From the NCBI GenBank assembly GCA_017534885.1, contig JAFXVR010000045.1, positions 1 to 64,000 on the forward strand: DNA of 64,000 nt. The letters run 5' to 3'. The stretch's first letter is position 1, and each line of letters opens with the position of its first letter. This stretch comes from Clostridia bacterium. GTDB taxonomy: Bacteria > Bacillota > Clostridia > Christensenellales > Aristaeellaceae. The translations under genes were made by a program, and so were the position numbers. Of the stretch, positions 51,569 through 60,073 are shown one piece after another. A model generated the notes under the pieces. The model saw only the letters and a list, made by a program, of their open reading frames with translations. It had not been told where the DNA came from and ran no database searches.

Positions 51569-52528
51569 TCAGATCAGAGAAGCTCTCTGCAGAATCCGCT
51601 CATCTATCCTGCGCACAACACTGTTGGTATAGGCGTGAAAATGCTTCAGCCAGAATCCGCTGCCTGACGGATTGACGCTTTCAAAATCCACGCCAAGTCT
51701 GGTATATCCCTCCGCTTTCAAAGTACTGACAGCAAAATCCAACAGTTTCTGATAGACTCCCCTGCCCCTGTGTTCCGGCAAACAGTATGCCCCCATGATA
51801 TGACGGTAACCGCTCCCGGATGCAGCAAACGTTTCACCCTCATCTGACACTTCCAAATAGGCGCACAGCTCTCCGCCTTTCTTCGCTGCAAAGTAACGTT
51901 CCTTTTTCCTATCGGAAAAAGTCAAAAACGCTTCCAGTGTATCAGGCTTTCGATTCATAAAGAAAGGGCTGGAGCAGTAATGCTCATTGAGCGCCAGATG
52001 CAGCGGATAAACATATTTGTAATCCGCCCTGGGCAATTCCAGAAACGCATATCCATCGCATGCAGCGCAGTCGATGGGTTCCATCGGCCGAATGGCATCT
52101 GCGCACCTCATGCCAAATCCATACCGAAAAAGCTGCTGTTTTGCTTCCTCATCATGGTCATACAAACAAATGGCATGGGACACCGCTCCGGCTTTCACCC
52201 ACTTTTTTGCAGCCGCCTGATACAGGGCCGCATAAATCCTGCCGTGATTGTCCCTGACTGCGCCATTCGCGCCCATGGGCGAAAAAACGCCTCTCACATC
52301 AGTAGAGCGGAAAGCATGCTCAAAGGGTTCCACACCGCAAAGAAATCCGACCATTCTGTCGCCTTCAAACGCTGCAGCGCCGAAGCCGTTTCCGGATAAT
52401 TGTTTCAGGATGGGAATGCCTGATATTTCGGGAAGCTCCTGTGTATATGCTCTCTCATCATTGTATGCGCCAAGGGCAATTTCCGCTGCTTCTTCTGTAT
52501 GTTTCGGTTCAAAGTCTCGAATGATCAT
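51569..52528 (-). CDS. GNAT family acetyltransferase (two-domain)
   Basis: 319 residues, about twice a single GNAT. C-terminal domain has the acetyl-CoA motif YCLPEHRGRGVYQKLLDFAV followed by LGVDFESVNPSGSGFW. The N-terminal half (EAAEIALGAYNDERAYTQEL, GDRMVGFLCGVEPF) resembles a degenerate second GNAT fold. Substrate unknown. Local DNA is less GC-rich than the flanking genes. Confidence 0.88.
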   Translation of the reverse strand: MIIRDFEPKHTEEAAEIALGAYNDERAYTQELPEISGIPILKQLSGNGFGAAAFEGDRMVGFLCGVEPFEHAFRSTDVRGVFSPMGANGAVRDNHGRIYAALYQAAAKKWVKAGAVSHAICLYDHDEEAKQQLFRYGFGMRCADAIRPMEPIDCAACDGYAFLELPRADYKYVYPLHLALNEHYCSSPFFMNRKPDTLEAFLTFSDRKKERYFAAKKGGELCAYLEVSDEGETFAASGSGYRHIMGAYCLPEHRGRGVYQKLLDFAVSTLKAEGYTRLGVDFESVNPSGSGFWLKHFHAYTNSVVRRIDERILQRASLI

Positions 52529-52579
52529 GTTTCCCTTTCCGCAGATCCCGATTTCTGCGCCAGGCCGGTTTGCATTGCC

Positions 52580-52655
52580 GATTCGGATGTCAAAAGGGGG
52601 CTTTCCTGAGCCAGGCCGCGACCGGTTTTGGCTCTATGGTGATAGCGCCCTTTTG
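52580..52655 (+). mobile_element. MITE-like element, copy 3 (degenerate)
   Basis: Begins GATTCGGATGTCAAAAGG exactly as copy 1 and ends AGCGCCCTTTTG, but is ~76 bp, with a diverged inner hairpin (GAGCCA...TGGCTC), and lacks the last ~12 bp. No clean target duplication is seen. Confidence 0.75.
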
Positions 52656-52744
52656 AATGCCTCAGATAAAGAGAAGGAATGCAGTTTGGCATAGCTCTCC
52701 GCCAGATTTCTTTCATCTTCTGTAAGTCTGATGGAAAAAGCCAT
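52634..52744 (-). pseudogene. Truncated ribbon-helix-helix antitoxin-like gene
   Basis: ATG 52744 after GGAGGCGATTCG. 36 residues: AFSIRLTEDERNLAESYAKL then HSFSLSEAFKRAL, the N-terminal half of a DUF6290/RelB-type antitoxin that normally continues with an acidic toxin-binding tail. Here it runs into MITE copy 3 and stops at 52636-52634. No toxin gene is next to it. The codons for FKRAL coincide with the MITE inner sequence CAAAAGGGCGCT. Confidence 0.7.
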
Positions 52745-52813
52745 CGAATCGCCTCCCTGCAGGACAGCGTACTGCGATGAGGCGGCTATGTTCCCCGCCG
52801 TCCCTGCGCTCGC

Positions 52814-53350
52814 TCAGGCGAAGGTCTTGATCACCGTCACCTCGACCACATTGCCGATGATGCTGATCTTGATGGTGTCGGCCAGGCGCTTCAGGGTGGA
52901 CTGCTCATAGCCGTTCCATTCGGCGTCGGAGCACTGGATGGTGCGGTTGGCCAGGTCCTCCAGGACGTCGGAGGGCAGGTCGCTGTTGTAGTTCGGTTCC
53001 GCGTCGATGGCGGTCTCGAACAGATCGCGCAGCTTGCCGATGAAGCTGTTCGCGGCTTCGTTCTTTCCGGAGGAAGCCGTCTTCAGCAGCATGGAGCGCT
53101 TCTCCTTGTCGATGTCCGTGTTCGTCGACATGTGGAGGGTGTACTCCGGGCCTTCGGTCTCAATCCAGAAGGAGGCGTCCATCTCCCGCGTCACGCTGCG
53201 GGCCAGGCTCAGCTGCTCTTCCGCGCACAGCTGCAGCCGCAGGGCGCTCCTGTGATCCAGCTCGTTGTACACGCAGACCTTCCGGGTCTCGGCAATGGCC
53301 TTGTGGAAGCCTTTGCCCATATTGTCAATCCTGATGATGTTGGACTTCAT
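52814..53350 (-). CDS. RsbW-like ATP-binding (GHKL) protein, divergent
   Basis: 178 residues. RLQLCAEEQLSLARSVT resembles the N-box helix of anti-sigma kinases, and a lid-like part is KRSMLLKTASSGKNEAANSF. The glycine-rich G1/G2 boxes are weak, so kinase activity is uncertain. It follows a STAS-domain gene, the usual partner. Probably part of a partner-switching regulator. Confidence 0.65.
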   Translation of the reverse strand: MKSNIIRIDNMGKGFHKAIAETRKVCVYNELDHRSALRLQLCAEEQLSLARSVTREMDASFWIETEGPEYTLHMSTNTDIDKEKRSMLLKTASSGKNEAANSFIGKLRDLFETAIDAEPNYNSDLPSDVLEDLANRTIQCSDAEWNGYEQSTLKRLADTIKISIIGNVVEVTVIKTFA

Positions 53351-53402
53351 ATGCGTTTTCCTTGTCGTCTGTGTTGTCCGCTCCGCCCTCCGGCGTGAAG
53401 CC

Positions 53403-53686
53403 TTATTCGATCGTGACGATCTCGTTGAATCCGGTCACATCGAACACTTCCAGCACGATTTCGTTCGCCCCGATGACGACCATCTCGCCGTCGCCCAGCT
53501 GCTGAGCAGCGGCCAGCAGCACCCGCAGGCCGGCGGACGAGATGTACTCCAGCCCTCTGAAGTCAAACACCAGCCGCTTCACGCCGGTCAGGCTGCCCTT
53601 CAGCTCCTTGTAGAGGAAGCGGTGTCCAGTCTTCCCTCCAGCGCGATGTTCAGCTGATCCCCATCCAGCTTTTTCAAGATCGTCAT
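53403..53686 (-). pseudogene. STAS-domain anti-anti-sigma factor, frameshifted
   Basis: ATG 53686 follows GGGAGGTATACC. The first ~23 codons read TILKKLDGDQLNIALEGRLD, the proper STAS N-terminus, but then hit TGA at about 53613. The rest (ELKGSLTGVKRLVFDFRGLE, then YISSAGLRVLLAAA with the phospho-serine region, then the end) is in another frame to 53403. The normal stretch between GRLD and the EL helix looks about 10 nt short. A long frame to 53705 avoids the shift but loses the STAS N-terminus. Real mutation or sequencing error. Confidence 0.72.
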
Positions 53687-53848
53687 GGTATACCTCCCTG
53701 TTCATCTGTCGAGATGTGATTTGTGTCCGGTCTGATTCCCGAATAATATGGCATATTTGGGCGGGGTTTTCAATAGGCTGAAGCGCGGTTTCTGCGGCGG
53801 CAGAAGCGGCCGAAATCCGAAATCCAGACTTCTGCAGGTGCGGAGGGG

Positions 53849-54445
53849 CTACTTGGCCATGACGTGGTAGTAGATGCGGACTTTATCGCTTTTCAGGAAA
53901 ACATCAGCATCTCGGAGAAAAGCCGATTTTTTGAAATCGCTGTTCCCCCTTATTGTAACCTTCTTAACTTTTCCAACATCGTTCTCTGCGTTGTAAAAGA
54001 GGTGACTTCTCAAATCCGCATCAGGGATGCATTCAATATCAACGAATCCCATATCCCGCAGCATACGCTGGACTACCCGATAGTCTTGGTTTACCAGAGC
54101 AGATGCATCTACTGTCATGACTACCCGTTGAGCCTTATATGCTTTCTCTTGTGCGTCACGAACCCACTCTCTTATTTGATAGAAACCAAAAACACCGAAA
54201 TAAAGGAGAACGGGGATTAAGACCAATAGAATAATCCTCTTAAATTCCTTATCATCATCACTACTCTTTCCTTTCCGTATTTCCCGTCCTTCATCGATTC
54301 GCATCTGCTCCAGTTTGATGATATCACTCTCATCAAGCATTATGGTATTGCCACAATTGGGACATTTAAAGTACTTTGTTTGATCCTTGATCTCCACCTT
54401 CCTCACAGCCCCGCATTTCGGGCATTCCAGTTCCACAAGCTTCAT
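53849..54445 (-). CDS. Zinc-ribbon membrane protein
   Basis: 198 residues from ATG 54445 after GGAGGTTGACGCG. N-terminal zinc ribbon with C8, C11, C28 and C31 (ECPKCG, KCPNCG). A linker, one membrane span (RIILLVLIPVLLYFGVFGFY) and a C-terminal ~100-residue extracytoplasmic domain follow. Same layout as the protein at 56121-56753. Function unknown. Confidence 0.78.
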   Translation of the reverse strand: MKLVELECPKCGAVRKVEIKDQTKYFKCPNCGNTIMLDESDIIKLEQMRIDEGREIRKGKSSDDDKEFKRIILLVLIPVLLYFGVFGFYQIREWVRDAQEKAYKAQRVVMTVDASALVNQDYRVVQRMLRDMGFVDIECIPDADLRSHLFYNAENDVGKVKKVTIRGNSDFKKSAFLRDADVFLKSDKVRIYYHVMAK

Positions 54446-54477
54446 CGCGTCAACCTCCACGCAGCATTTTCAGCGTC

Positions 54478-54507
54478 AGTATACACAGTTTTTCACGCAT
54501 CTGTCAA
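54478..54507 (-). promoter_or_regulatory. Promoter of zinc-ribbon gene
   Basis: Minus strand -35 TTGACA (54507-54502), 18-bp spacer, -10 TATACT (54483-54478). Confidence 0.8.
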
Positions 54508-54530
54508 TGCAATTCTTTCAAGTCTCTCCC

Positions 54531-54562
54531 ACAGAGAAAGCCCCGGCGGCCTGCCGGAGCCC
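54531..54562 (-). terminator. Terminator after the hydrogenase-like gene
   Basis: GGCTCCGGC / GCCGGGGC stem followed by TTTCTCT on the minus strand. Confidence 0.65.
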
Positions 54563-54598
54563 TTCCCTGTTTCACCTGCCGCCCGGCCAGTCTTCCCC

Positions 54599-55912
54599 TC
54601 ACTCCCGCCTGGTCTGGGCCAGCGTCACCATTTCTTCCGCCATGACCCGCAGGCGCTCCTTCATCAGGTGGATGCAGTCCATCTCGGAGCAGTAGCCGTG
54701 CACGATGTCCTCAGCGAAGGTGCGGCAGGTGGGCGAGCCGCAGGAGCCGCAGTCGTAGCCGGGCAGGCGCTCCATGATCTCGTTCACCCTGTTCATCATC
54801 TGCATGGCCACAATCAGGTTGTCGTCCAAGCGCATGGCGTCGTTGGGCTCAAAGGGCATGTCGTTCTTGATGGGGTACTTGGTCAGCATGGACACGGGCA
54901 CGTCCGCGTCGGGATGGGTCTTGGGCATTTCGGCCACCAGCTTGCGGATGGCCGCCTTGGCCACATAATTGTTTTCGAAGGCCATGGGCCCGCCCACACA
55001 GCCGCCCATGCAGGCGTTGCCCTCCAGGTATTCCAGGTCGGTGAGCTTCAGATTCTCCACCTCCTCCAGCACGCGGATGACATTGGGAATGCCGTCCACG
55101 GACAGGGAGGAGCCGGGGCAGACCGCGTTGGCCTCCCCGTCGGAGGTCGCCCAGGCCACGCCGTATCCCGTGGCAGGCACGAAGTTCGGGTCTGCCTGCA
55201 TTTTCTCGATGTGCGGCAGCAGCAGCCCGTAGAGCTCCATCATGGAGATCGCGCCGTCCAGCTCGGACTTCTTCTGGCCGATAGGCCGGCGGATGGCCGT
55301 CATCTTGGCCGGGCAGGGGGTGATGAAGAAGCAGCCCACCTCGTGGGGCGCGCACTCATGCTTGCGGCAGAACTCCGCCCGGGCAATGGACGCCGCCACC
55401 TCCATGGGCTGGCGGATGTCGATCACGTGGTCCAGCAGCTCGGGGAAGCGCACCTGAATCAGCCGCACCACCGCCGGACAGGCGGACGAAATGACCGGCC
55501 GCGGCAGGGAGGTGTCCCGCAGCCGTTCCCGGATGGCCCGCGTCACCACGTCCGCGCCCCGGGCTACCTCAAACACGTCCGTGAAGCCGATGCTTTTGAG
55601 CGCTTCCAGCACATATACCGGCTTCTTCAGCCCGCGGAACTGCCCGTACAGGGAGGGCGCGGGCAGCGCGATGCTGTACTTGAACCGCTTGATGTCCTCC
55701 AGCTGATCCGTCACCGCGACCTTCGCGTGATAGTCGCAGATGCGGATGCACTCGCCGCAGTCAATGCACAGCGTGTCCACGATGTGCGCCCGGCCGCCCC
55801 GCACCCGGATCGCCTCCGTCGGACACCGCGTCAGGCAGTTGGTGCAGCCCCTGCACCGCTCCTTGTCCAACCGGACACTGTGGTAACGCTTCTCTTCCAA
55901 CATATTTTGCAC
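54599..55912 (-). CDS. [FeFe]-hydrogenase-like protein, sensory type
   Basis: 437 residues. N-terminal 2x[4Fe-4S] ferredoxin (CRGCTNCLTRC, CIDCGECIRIC). H-cluster region has the reduced motifs SSACPAVVRL, TPCPAKMTAI and GNACMGGCVGGP, keeping four cysteines. C-terminal Fe-S segment YDCGSCGSPTCRTFAEDI. No large accessory domains. Such group C/D-like forms usually lack catalytic turnover and are found beside DRTGG and RsbW-like proteins, as here (57196-57573, 56774-57199). Signalling of redox or H2 is inferred. Confidence 0.87.
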   Translation of the reverse strand: MQNMLEEKRYHSVRLDKERCRGCTNCLTRCPTEAIRVRGGRAHIVDTLCIDCGECIRICDYHAKVAVTDQLEDIKRFKYSIALPAPSLYGQFRGLKKPVYVLEALKSIGFTDVFEVARGADVVTRAIRERLRDTSLPRPVISSACPAVVRLIQVRFPELLDHVIDIRQPMEVAASIARAEFCRKHECAPHEVGCFFITPCPAKMTAIRRPIGQKKSELDGAISMMELYGLLLPHIEKMQADPNFVPATGYGVAWATSDGEANAVCPGSSLSVDGIPNVIRVLEEVENLKLTDLEYLEGNACMGGCVGGPMAFENNYVAKAAIRKLVAEMPKTHPDADVPVSMLTKYPIKNDMPFEPNDAMRLDDNLIVAMQMMNRVNEIMERLPGYDCGSCGSPTCRTFAEDIVHGYCSEMDCIHLMKERLRVMAEEMVTLAQTRRE

Positions 55913-55914
55913 TC

Positions 55915-56000
55915 CTGGGGGAGAGGGGAAACCCTTTCTTGAAAGAAAGGGTTTCCCCCTCTCCCCCAGACCCCCTCTCCTCTTCCGAAAGAACTTTTGC
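55915..56000. repeat. Palindromic repeat family 2, copy A
   Basis: Stem CTGGGGGAGAGGGGAAACCC / GGGTTTCCCCCTCTCCCCCAG with a loop CTTTC..., then GACCCCC and CGAAAGAACTTTTG. Related to 63131-63212. Lies between the hydrogenase-like gene and a zinc-ribbon gene; 56001-56120 shows nothing else. Confidence 0.85.
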
Positions 56001-56120
56001 CGAATGCGTTGGTTTGTCTATTGCCGGAGCTGCCGTTTTCGTTTTTCGGCACTTTCATTTTGGTTTTTTCGTCACTTTTATTTTGTGTTTTTCGGATATT
56101 GGCTCTCCACGGCTGCCGGT

Positions 56121-56753
56121 TTATTTGCCCTTCATTAGCCGCTCAATGGTTTTGATGAGGTCTTTCTGCTTCTGCTGCCATACATTTTTGCCGGTTGTGT
56201 CACCAAGAGAGTACACCAGCGTCTGCGCCTTGACCAATGCAACGTCGTAATGCTTGTTCTGTATATCATTAAGGATTTCTTTTTCCTTGTTTTCTAATTT
56301 TTCTGTTTCCTTGCGTACATTATTTTCGAGTTTCTTCGCACGTTCTTCACTGGCTCGTCTGTCATCTGCGCTTTCTGGTAAGAACACCATTGAACACGGC
56401 CACCCGCATAAAGCAAGAATCAGACCAAAACCGCCTAATGCAAATCTCAAGGAATGATCACCGAATACCATCCAGCTGCCGATTGCAATAATGCAGCCCG
56501 CCCAGAATAAAGATATAAGCAAGGATGCTCTTCTCCTGTGTTTATCATGCTCAGCGTCCTCTGCCAGTTTTCTTTCCTGTTCCTTATCCTCGTATTCCAG
56601 CTCCATCTCCCGAATCCTGATCTTTGCCTTGATCTCCTCATCTTCCTCCAGCGCGATGCGTCTCCCGCAGTGGCTGCAGAAAAAGGTGCTCTCCTCGCTG
56701 CTCAGCACCAGGTCAGCGCCGCAGTAGGGGCAGTCCAGCCGTTTCAGCTTCAC
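56121..56753 (-). CDS. Zinc-ribbon membrane protein with coiled coil
   Basis: 210 residues. Zinc ribbon C8, C11, C26, C29 (DCPYCG, FCSHCG); charged coiled coil; two spans (SLLISLFWAGCIIAIGSWMV and FALGGFGLILALCGWPCSMV); a second long coiled coil (RAKKLENNVRKETEKLENKE). Lies within the hydrogenase/RsbW/DRTGG unit and separates it; AT-richer than its neighbours, so may be an insertion. Similar plan to 53849-54445. Function unknown. Confidence 0.78.
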   Translation of the reverse strand: MKLKRLDCPYCGADLVLSSEESTFFCSHCGRRIALEEDEEIKAKIRIREMELEYEDKEQERKLAEDAEHDKHRRRASLLISLFWAGCIIAIGSWMVFGDHSLRFALGGFGLILALCGWPCSMVFLPESADDRRASEERAKKLENNVRKETEKLENKEKEILNDIQNKHYDVALVKAQTLVYSLGDTTGKNVWQQKQKDLIKTIERLMKGK

Positions 56754-56773
56754 TTAACAAACCCTCCCGGCGG

Positions 56774-57199
56774 TTATGCCAGCTTGAACTTCATCGTGAT
56801 GGTGGTGCCCACGCCCACCTCGGACTGGATGTCGAAATCGTCCGCGTTGCGCTTCATGTTGGGCAGGCCCATGCCCGCGCCAAAGCCCAGGGAGCGGGCC
56901 TCGTCGTTGGCGGTGGACCAGCCCTCGCGCATGGCCAGGCTCAGGTCGGGAATGCCCGGGCCCCGGTCAGCGGAGACCAGCTGCACGTATTCCGGGAACA
57001 CGGACAGGGTCAGCTCCCCGCCTAAGGAATGGATCACCAGGTTGAGCTCCACCTCATAGCTGGCCACGGACACCCGCCGCAGCACGTCGCCGGTGATGCC
57101 CAGCTGCTTCAGCTTGCGCTTGATGTCCGCGCTGGCCGAACCGGCGCTGGCGTAGTCCGCCGTTTCCACCGGATAAGAGGACCGGATCAGTTCCGTCAT
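56774..57199 (-). CDS. RsbW-like ATP-binding regulatory protein
   Basis: 141 residues; ATG 57199 overlaps the DRTGG stop (ATGA). GHKL features: N-box VASYEVELNLVIHS, G1 SADRGPGIPDLSLAM and G2 GFGAGMGLPNMKR, ending FDIQSEVGVGTTITM. These are anti-sigma-type kinases. In many Clostridia this gene sits with DRTGG and [FeFe]-hydrogenase-like genes. Confidence 0.88.
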   Translation of the reverse strand: MTELIRSSYPVETADYASAGSASADIKRKLKQLGITGDVLRRVSVASYEVELNLVIHSLGGELTLSVFPEYVQLVSADRGPGIPDLSLAMREGWSTANDEARSLGFGAGMGLPNMKRNADDFDIQSEVGVGTTITMKFKLA

Positions 57200-57573
57200 T
57201 TCTTTCCCTCCATATCCCATTCCAGCGGCACCGGCACGCCCCGCAGGCCTTCGGCGTACAGCAGGCCGCAGGCGGTGAAGGCCGTCGCCTTGGTGGTGAT
57301 GACCACCAGCCCCTGCTCCTCCGCGCTGTCCAGAATCTCTTCCGAGGGCACCTTGCCCCGCACAAACACCAGGCATTTCAGATCCAGCATTTCGCTGGTG
57401 CGCACCACGTGCGGGTTGGTCAGCCCGGTAATCAGCACCGTCTTTTCATCCACAAAGGCCAAAACATCGCTCATCAGGTCGGAGCAGCAGGCCGTGTACA
57501 CCGGCATGTCCAGCTTCTCCTCCCCGATCAGCACCCGGGCGTTCAGCACCCGCACCATATCCTGGATGGTCAA
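57196..57573 (-). CDS. DRTGG-domain protein
   Basis: 125 residues from TTG 57573, 7 nt after GGAGG; an upstream ATG at 57606 has no site. Pattern MVRVLNARVLIGEEKLDMPV, then LMSDVLAFVDEKTVLITGL and LVFVRGKVPSEEIL fits DRTGG domains, possible nucleotide or effector-binding modules. Upstream gene of the hydrogenase-associated regulatory unit. Confidence 0.82.
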   Translation of the reverse strand: MTIQDMVRVLNARVLIGEEKLDMPVYTACCSDLMSDVLAFVDEKTVLITGLTNPHVVRTSEMLDLKCLVFVRGKVPSEEILDSAEEQGLVVITTKATAFTACGLLYAEGLRGVPVPLEWDMEGKK

Positions 57574-57638
57574 ATGGATCCCTCCATTCCTGTTTGTTCC
57601 GCTCACGTGATCCGGGCCGGTTCCTTATGTCTTTCATG

Positions 57639-57667
57639 ATTATACCGTGATTTTCCGGGTGTGTCAA
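57639..57667 (-). promoter_or_regulatory. Promoter of the DRTGG/RsbW/hydrogenase unit
   Basis: Minus strand -35 TTGACA (57667-57662), 17-bp spacer, -10 TATAAT (57644-57639), perfect consensus. Confidence 0.92.
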
Positions 57668-57673
57668 TGGACA

Positions 57674-57698
57674 GGAAAAGACCCGGCCGCGGGTTTTT
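57674..57698 (-). terminator. Terminator downstream of the AIM24 gene
   Basis: AAACCCGCGGCCGGGT hairpin followed by CTTTTCC on the minus strand, just upstream of the next promoter. Confidence 0.6.
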
Positions 57699-57793
57699 CC
57701 ATCTTCAGCCGCCGGATGAGGGGCGGACAGGCAATGGGAAACCTCCACGGTTCCGGGTCTTTGGGCCGCAGTCCCGTCCGGGAATGCGGGGTC

Positions 57794-58471
57794 TCAGCTC
57801 TTGCTCGGAATCATGCTGGCGATCAGCGCCGCGAAGTTGTTCATGGGCATGGTCTGGATCACCACGCGGCCGGGGCCGGTCACCAGAGTGTTGAACAGGC
57901 CTTCGCCGCCGAAGAGCACGTTCTTGACGCCCTTGATCTGCTGGACCTCCATGGTGACGGTGGCGTCCATCATGGCCAGATAGCCGGTGTCGATCAGCAT
58001 CTGATCGCCCTTGTCCAGCTCATACTCCACCGTGGAGCCGTCGATCTCCAGGAAAACCGTGCCCTGGCCGGAGATCTTCTGCATGATGAAGCCCTCGCCG
58101 CCGAAGAAGCCGCCGCCCAGCTTTTTCTGGAAGTGGACGCTGAGCTCCACGCCTTCGGTGGACGCCAGGAAAGCCTTCTTCTGGCAGATAATGGGGGTGG
58201 ACGGCGTGATTTCGTAAGCCCGGATGGAGCCCGGGAAGCTGGACGCGAAGGCGATCTGGCCCTCACCGTTCTTCGCGGTATAGCGGTTCTGGAACATGCT
58301 CTCCCCGGAGAACATCCTTCCGAACATCTTGCCCAGGCCGCCGCCCGAAGTCTCCATCTGCATGTTGGTGGTCATCCAGCTCATGGCGCCGGATTCGCAG
58401 ATCATGGTCTCGTTGGGCTGCAGGTCGCAAATGACCACAGGCATCGGTTCTCCCTGAATATGATAGCGCAT
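57794..58471 (-). CDS. AIM24 / TIGR00266 family protein
   Basis: 225 residues. Family runs: QPNETMICESGAMSWMT, GEGQIAFASSFPGSI, GGEGFIMQKISGQGTVFLE, and the C-terminal GGEGLFNTLVTGPGRVVIQT. A single beta-helix-like fold; bacterial role unknown. Own promoter upstream; not linked to the neighbours. Confidence 0.93.
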   Translation of the reverse strand: MRYHIQGEPMPVVICDLQPNETMICESGAMSWMTTNMQMETSGGGLGKMFGRMFSGESMFQNRYTAKNGEGQIAFASSFPGSIRAYEITPSTPIICQKKAFLASTEGVELSVHFQKKLGGGFFGGEGFIMQKISGQGTVFLEIDGSTVEYELDKGDQMLIDTGYLAMMDATVTMEVQQIKGVKNVLFGGEGLFNTLVTGPGRVVIQTMPMNNFAALIASMIPSKS

Positions 58472-58492
58472 ATAAGCACCTCCCTCGGTTTC

Positions 58493-58522
58493 ATTCTACA
58501 CCATGCCGGCGGCGGCTGTCAA
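58493..58522 (-). promoter_or_regulatory. Promoter of AIM24 gene
   Basis: Minus strand -35 TTGACA (58522-58517), 18-bp spacer, -10 TAGAAT (58498-58493). Confidence 0.8.
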
Positions 58523-58534
58523 CCGTTTTCCCGC

Positions 58535-60073
58535 TCACTCTCCCAGCCGGATGATCACCGCGTCCTCCGCCGCCAGCACGCTGCCATCCGCCGGCCACAG
58601 GGGCATGGCCTCAGCCAGGGCTAGCAGCTCCTCCGGTGGTTCTTCCCAGCCGGCGTAAGCCCGGAACTCCCGGCCCGAGGCCGCCTCCAGCAGGCGCACC
58701 GCGTCCGGCGTCACCCGTCCCGGCGCACCGGAATCCGCGGCCCATTCGAGGAAGGAGCGGCCGTACACGTCCTTTTTCTCCATGAGGAGGGAATCGTCAA
58801 TGAAGGCCCGCTCCCCGATGAACAGCAGGGGCTTGTCCGCCGCGTCCAGTGTTTCGATGTCGGCTGAAAGGGCCCGGGCGGCGGCCAGGTCCTCCGCGGC
58901 GCGCACATTGTCCGTGTGCCAGAGCCTCACGACCAGCGCGGCCTGGAGTGCGGCCAAAAGCAGGCAGAGGACGCGCAGGGGACGGTGCTCCCCGGGGGCA
59001 AAGAGCAGATAGCAGGCGGGCAGGAAGGCCGCCGTCATCTGCAAGGCCATCTGGGTGCGGGGCACGGTCTTGCCGCCCAGCGCCAGATTCATTGCCAGAG
59101 GCAGGATCAGCAGCGCCAGGCTGACGAGGATCAGCATGGCGGAGGGTTTCTCCCCCTCCCTCCGCCGCCGCCCCAGCAGGAGGAGCAGCAGCGCCGCCCC
59201 GGGGCTCCAGGCCGAAAAGCAGGCGGAGTGGATCGGCAGGGCGGTCTTGCCCGCCGCGAAAACCAGTTCCCGGAGGCAGACGCCCAGCGGCTCGCGTCCC
59301 CAGGCGATCTGCTGCTGCAGGTAAGCGCTGCCCCCGCCCCGGATCAGCCGCGCCAAAAGGAGGTAGCCCCCCACCGACAGGAGGACGCGCAGCCCCCAGA
59401 GGGCGCTGTCCCGGCCCCTCAGCCGTTTGCCCTTCAGCAGGGCGCAGAGGGTCAGCATGGCCGCCGCCGCCAGATAGTGGAGAATCAGCGCCTGATAGAT
59501 GGACAGGCTCAGGCAGAGCAGCGCGGTGGAAGCCGCCAGACCCAGCCCCCGCCGGAGGCTCACCGGCTGCCCGTCCGTGTGCCAGCGCGCGTCCAGCCCG
59601 GCCAGGGCGGCAGTCAGCAGCAGGCCCAGTCCCACCGGGGCGATCTGCAGGGTGAAATACACCTGGTAAGCCCAGACGGGCGAGGTAGCGTAGAGCAGCA
59701 CGAAGCCGCAGAGGGCCCGGGGATCGCTCCTGCCGCTGAAGCGCTTCAGCAGGCCCGCCAGCAGCCAGGCCGCCCCGGTGAAGAACAGCAGGAAGAGGAG
59801 GCCGCTCCGCAGGGGGTTCAGGGTGTTCAGCCCGAAAAGGCGCAGCAGCAGCGCCAGCCCAAAGCGCCCCTCGCTGACGTAGCGGCTCAGGGTTTCCTCC
59901 GGGCGGGTGAGCATCAGGTCGCTGTCAAAGCGCAGGTTGGCGCTGCACGCCAGCGGCCCCCAGAGCAGCCAGATCACGGCGGTGATCAGCGCGGGCCAGA
60001 CCCAGGGCCGCAGGCGGGAGCGCATTCCCCCGCTCGCGGGTGCGGGCGGTGATTCAGTTTGCAAAGGTGTCAT
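58535..60073 (-). CDS. GtrII-like membrane glucosyltransferase
   Basis: 512 residues, about ten spans. After the first span comes RFDSDLMLTRPEETLSRYVS, then 'EGRFGLALLLRLFGLN', a pattern seen in the GtrII glucosyltransferase family that uses lipid-linked glucose. A soluble C-terminal domain follows (AEDLAAARALSADIETLDAA and on). It overlaps the sfsA gene end by 20 bp. Polymer target unknown. Confidence 0.72.
   Translation of the reverse strand: MTPLQTESPPAPASGGMRSRLRPWVWPALITAVIWLLWGPLACSANLRFDSDLMLTRPEETLSRYVSEGRFGLALLLRLFGLNTLNPLRSGLLFLLFFTGAAWLLAGLLKRFSGRSDPRALCGFVLLYATSPVWAYQVYFTLQIAPVGLGLLLTAALAGLDARWHTDGQPVSLRRGLGLAASTALLCLSLSIYQALILHYLAAAAMLTLCALLKGKRLRGRDSALWGLRVLLSVGGYLLLARLIRGGGSAYLQQQIAWGREPLGVCLRELVFAAGKTALPIHSACFSAWSPGAALLLLLLGRRRREGEKPSAMLILVSLALLILPLAMNLALGGKTVPRTQMALQMTAAFLPACYLLFAPGEHRPLRVLCLLLAALQAALVVRLWHTDNVRAAEDLAAARALSADIETLDAADKPLLFIGERAFIDDSLLMEKKDVYGRSFLEWAADSGAPGRVTPDAVRLLEAASGREFRAYAGWEEPPEELLALAEAMPLWPADGSVLAAEDAVIIRLGE

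Noticed and set aside
51376..51675. 99-codon plus-strand frame after MITE copy 2
   Set aside because: Overlaps the convergent acetyltransferase, with no recognisable ribosome site or family.
54380..55942. 520-codon plus-strand frame
   Set aside because: Antisense to the hydrogenase-like gene with all its motifs; histidine-rich shadow.
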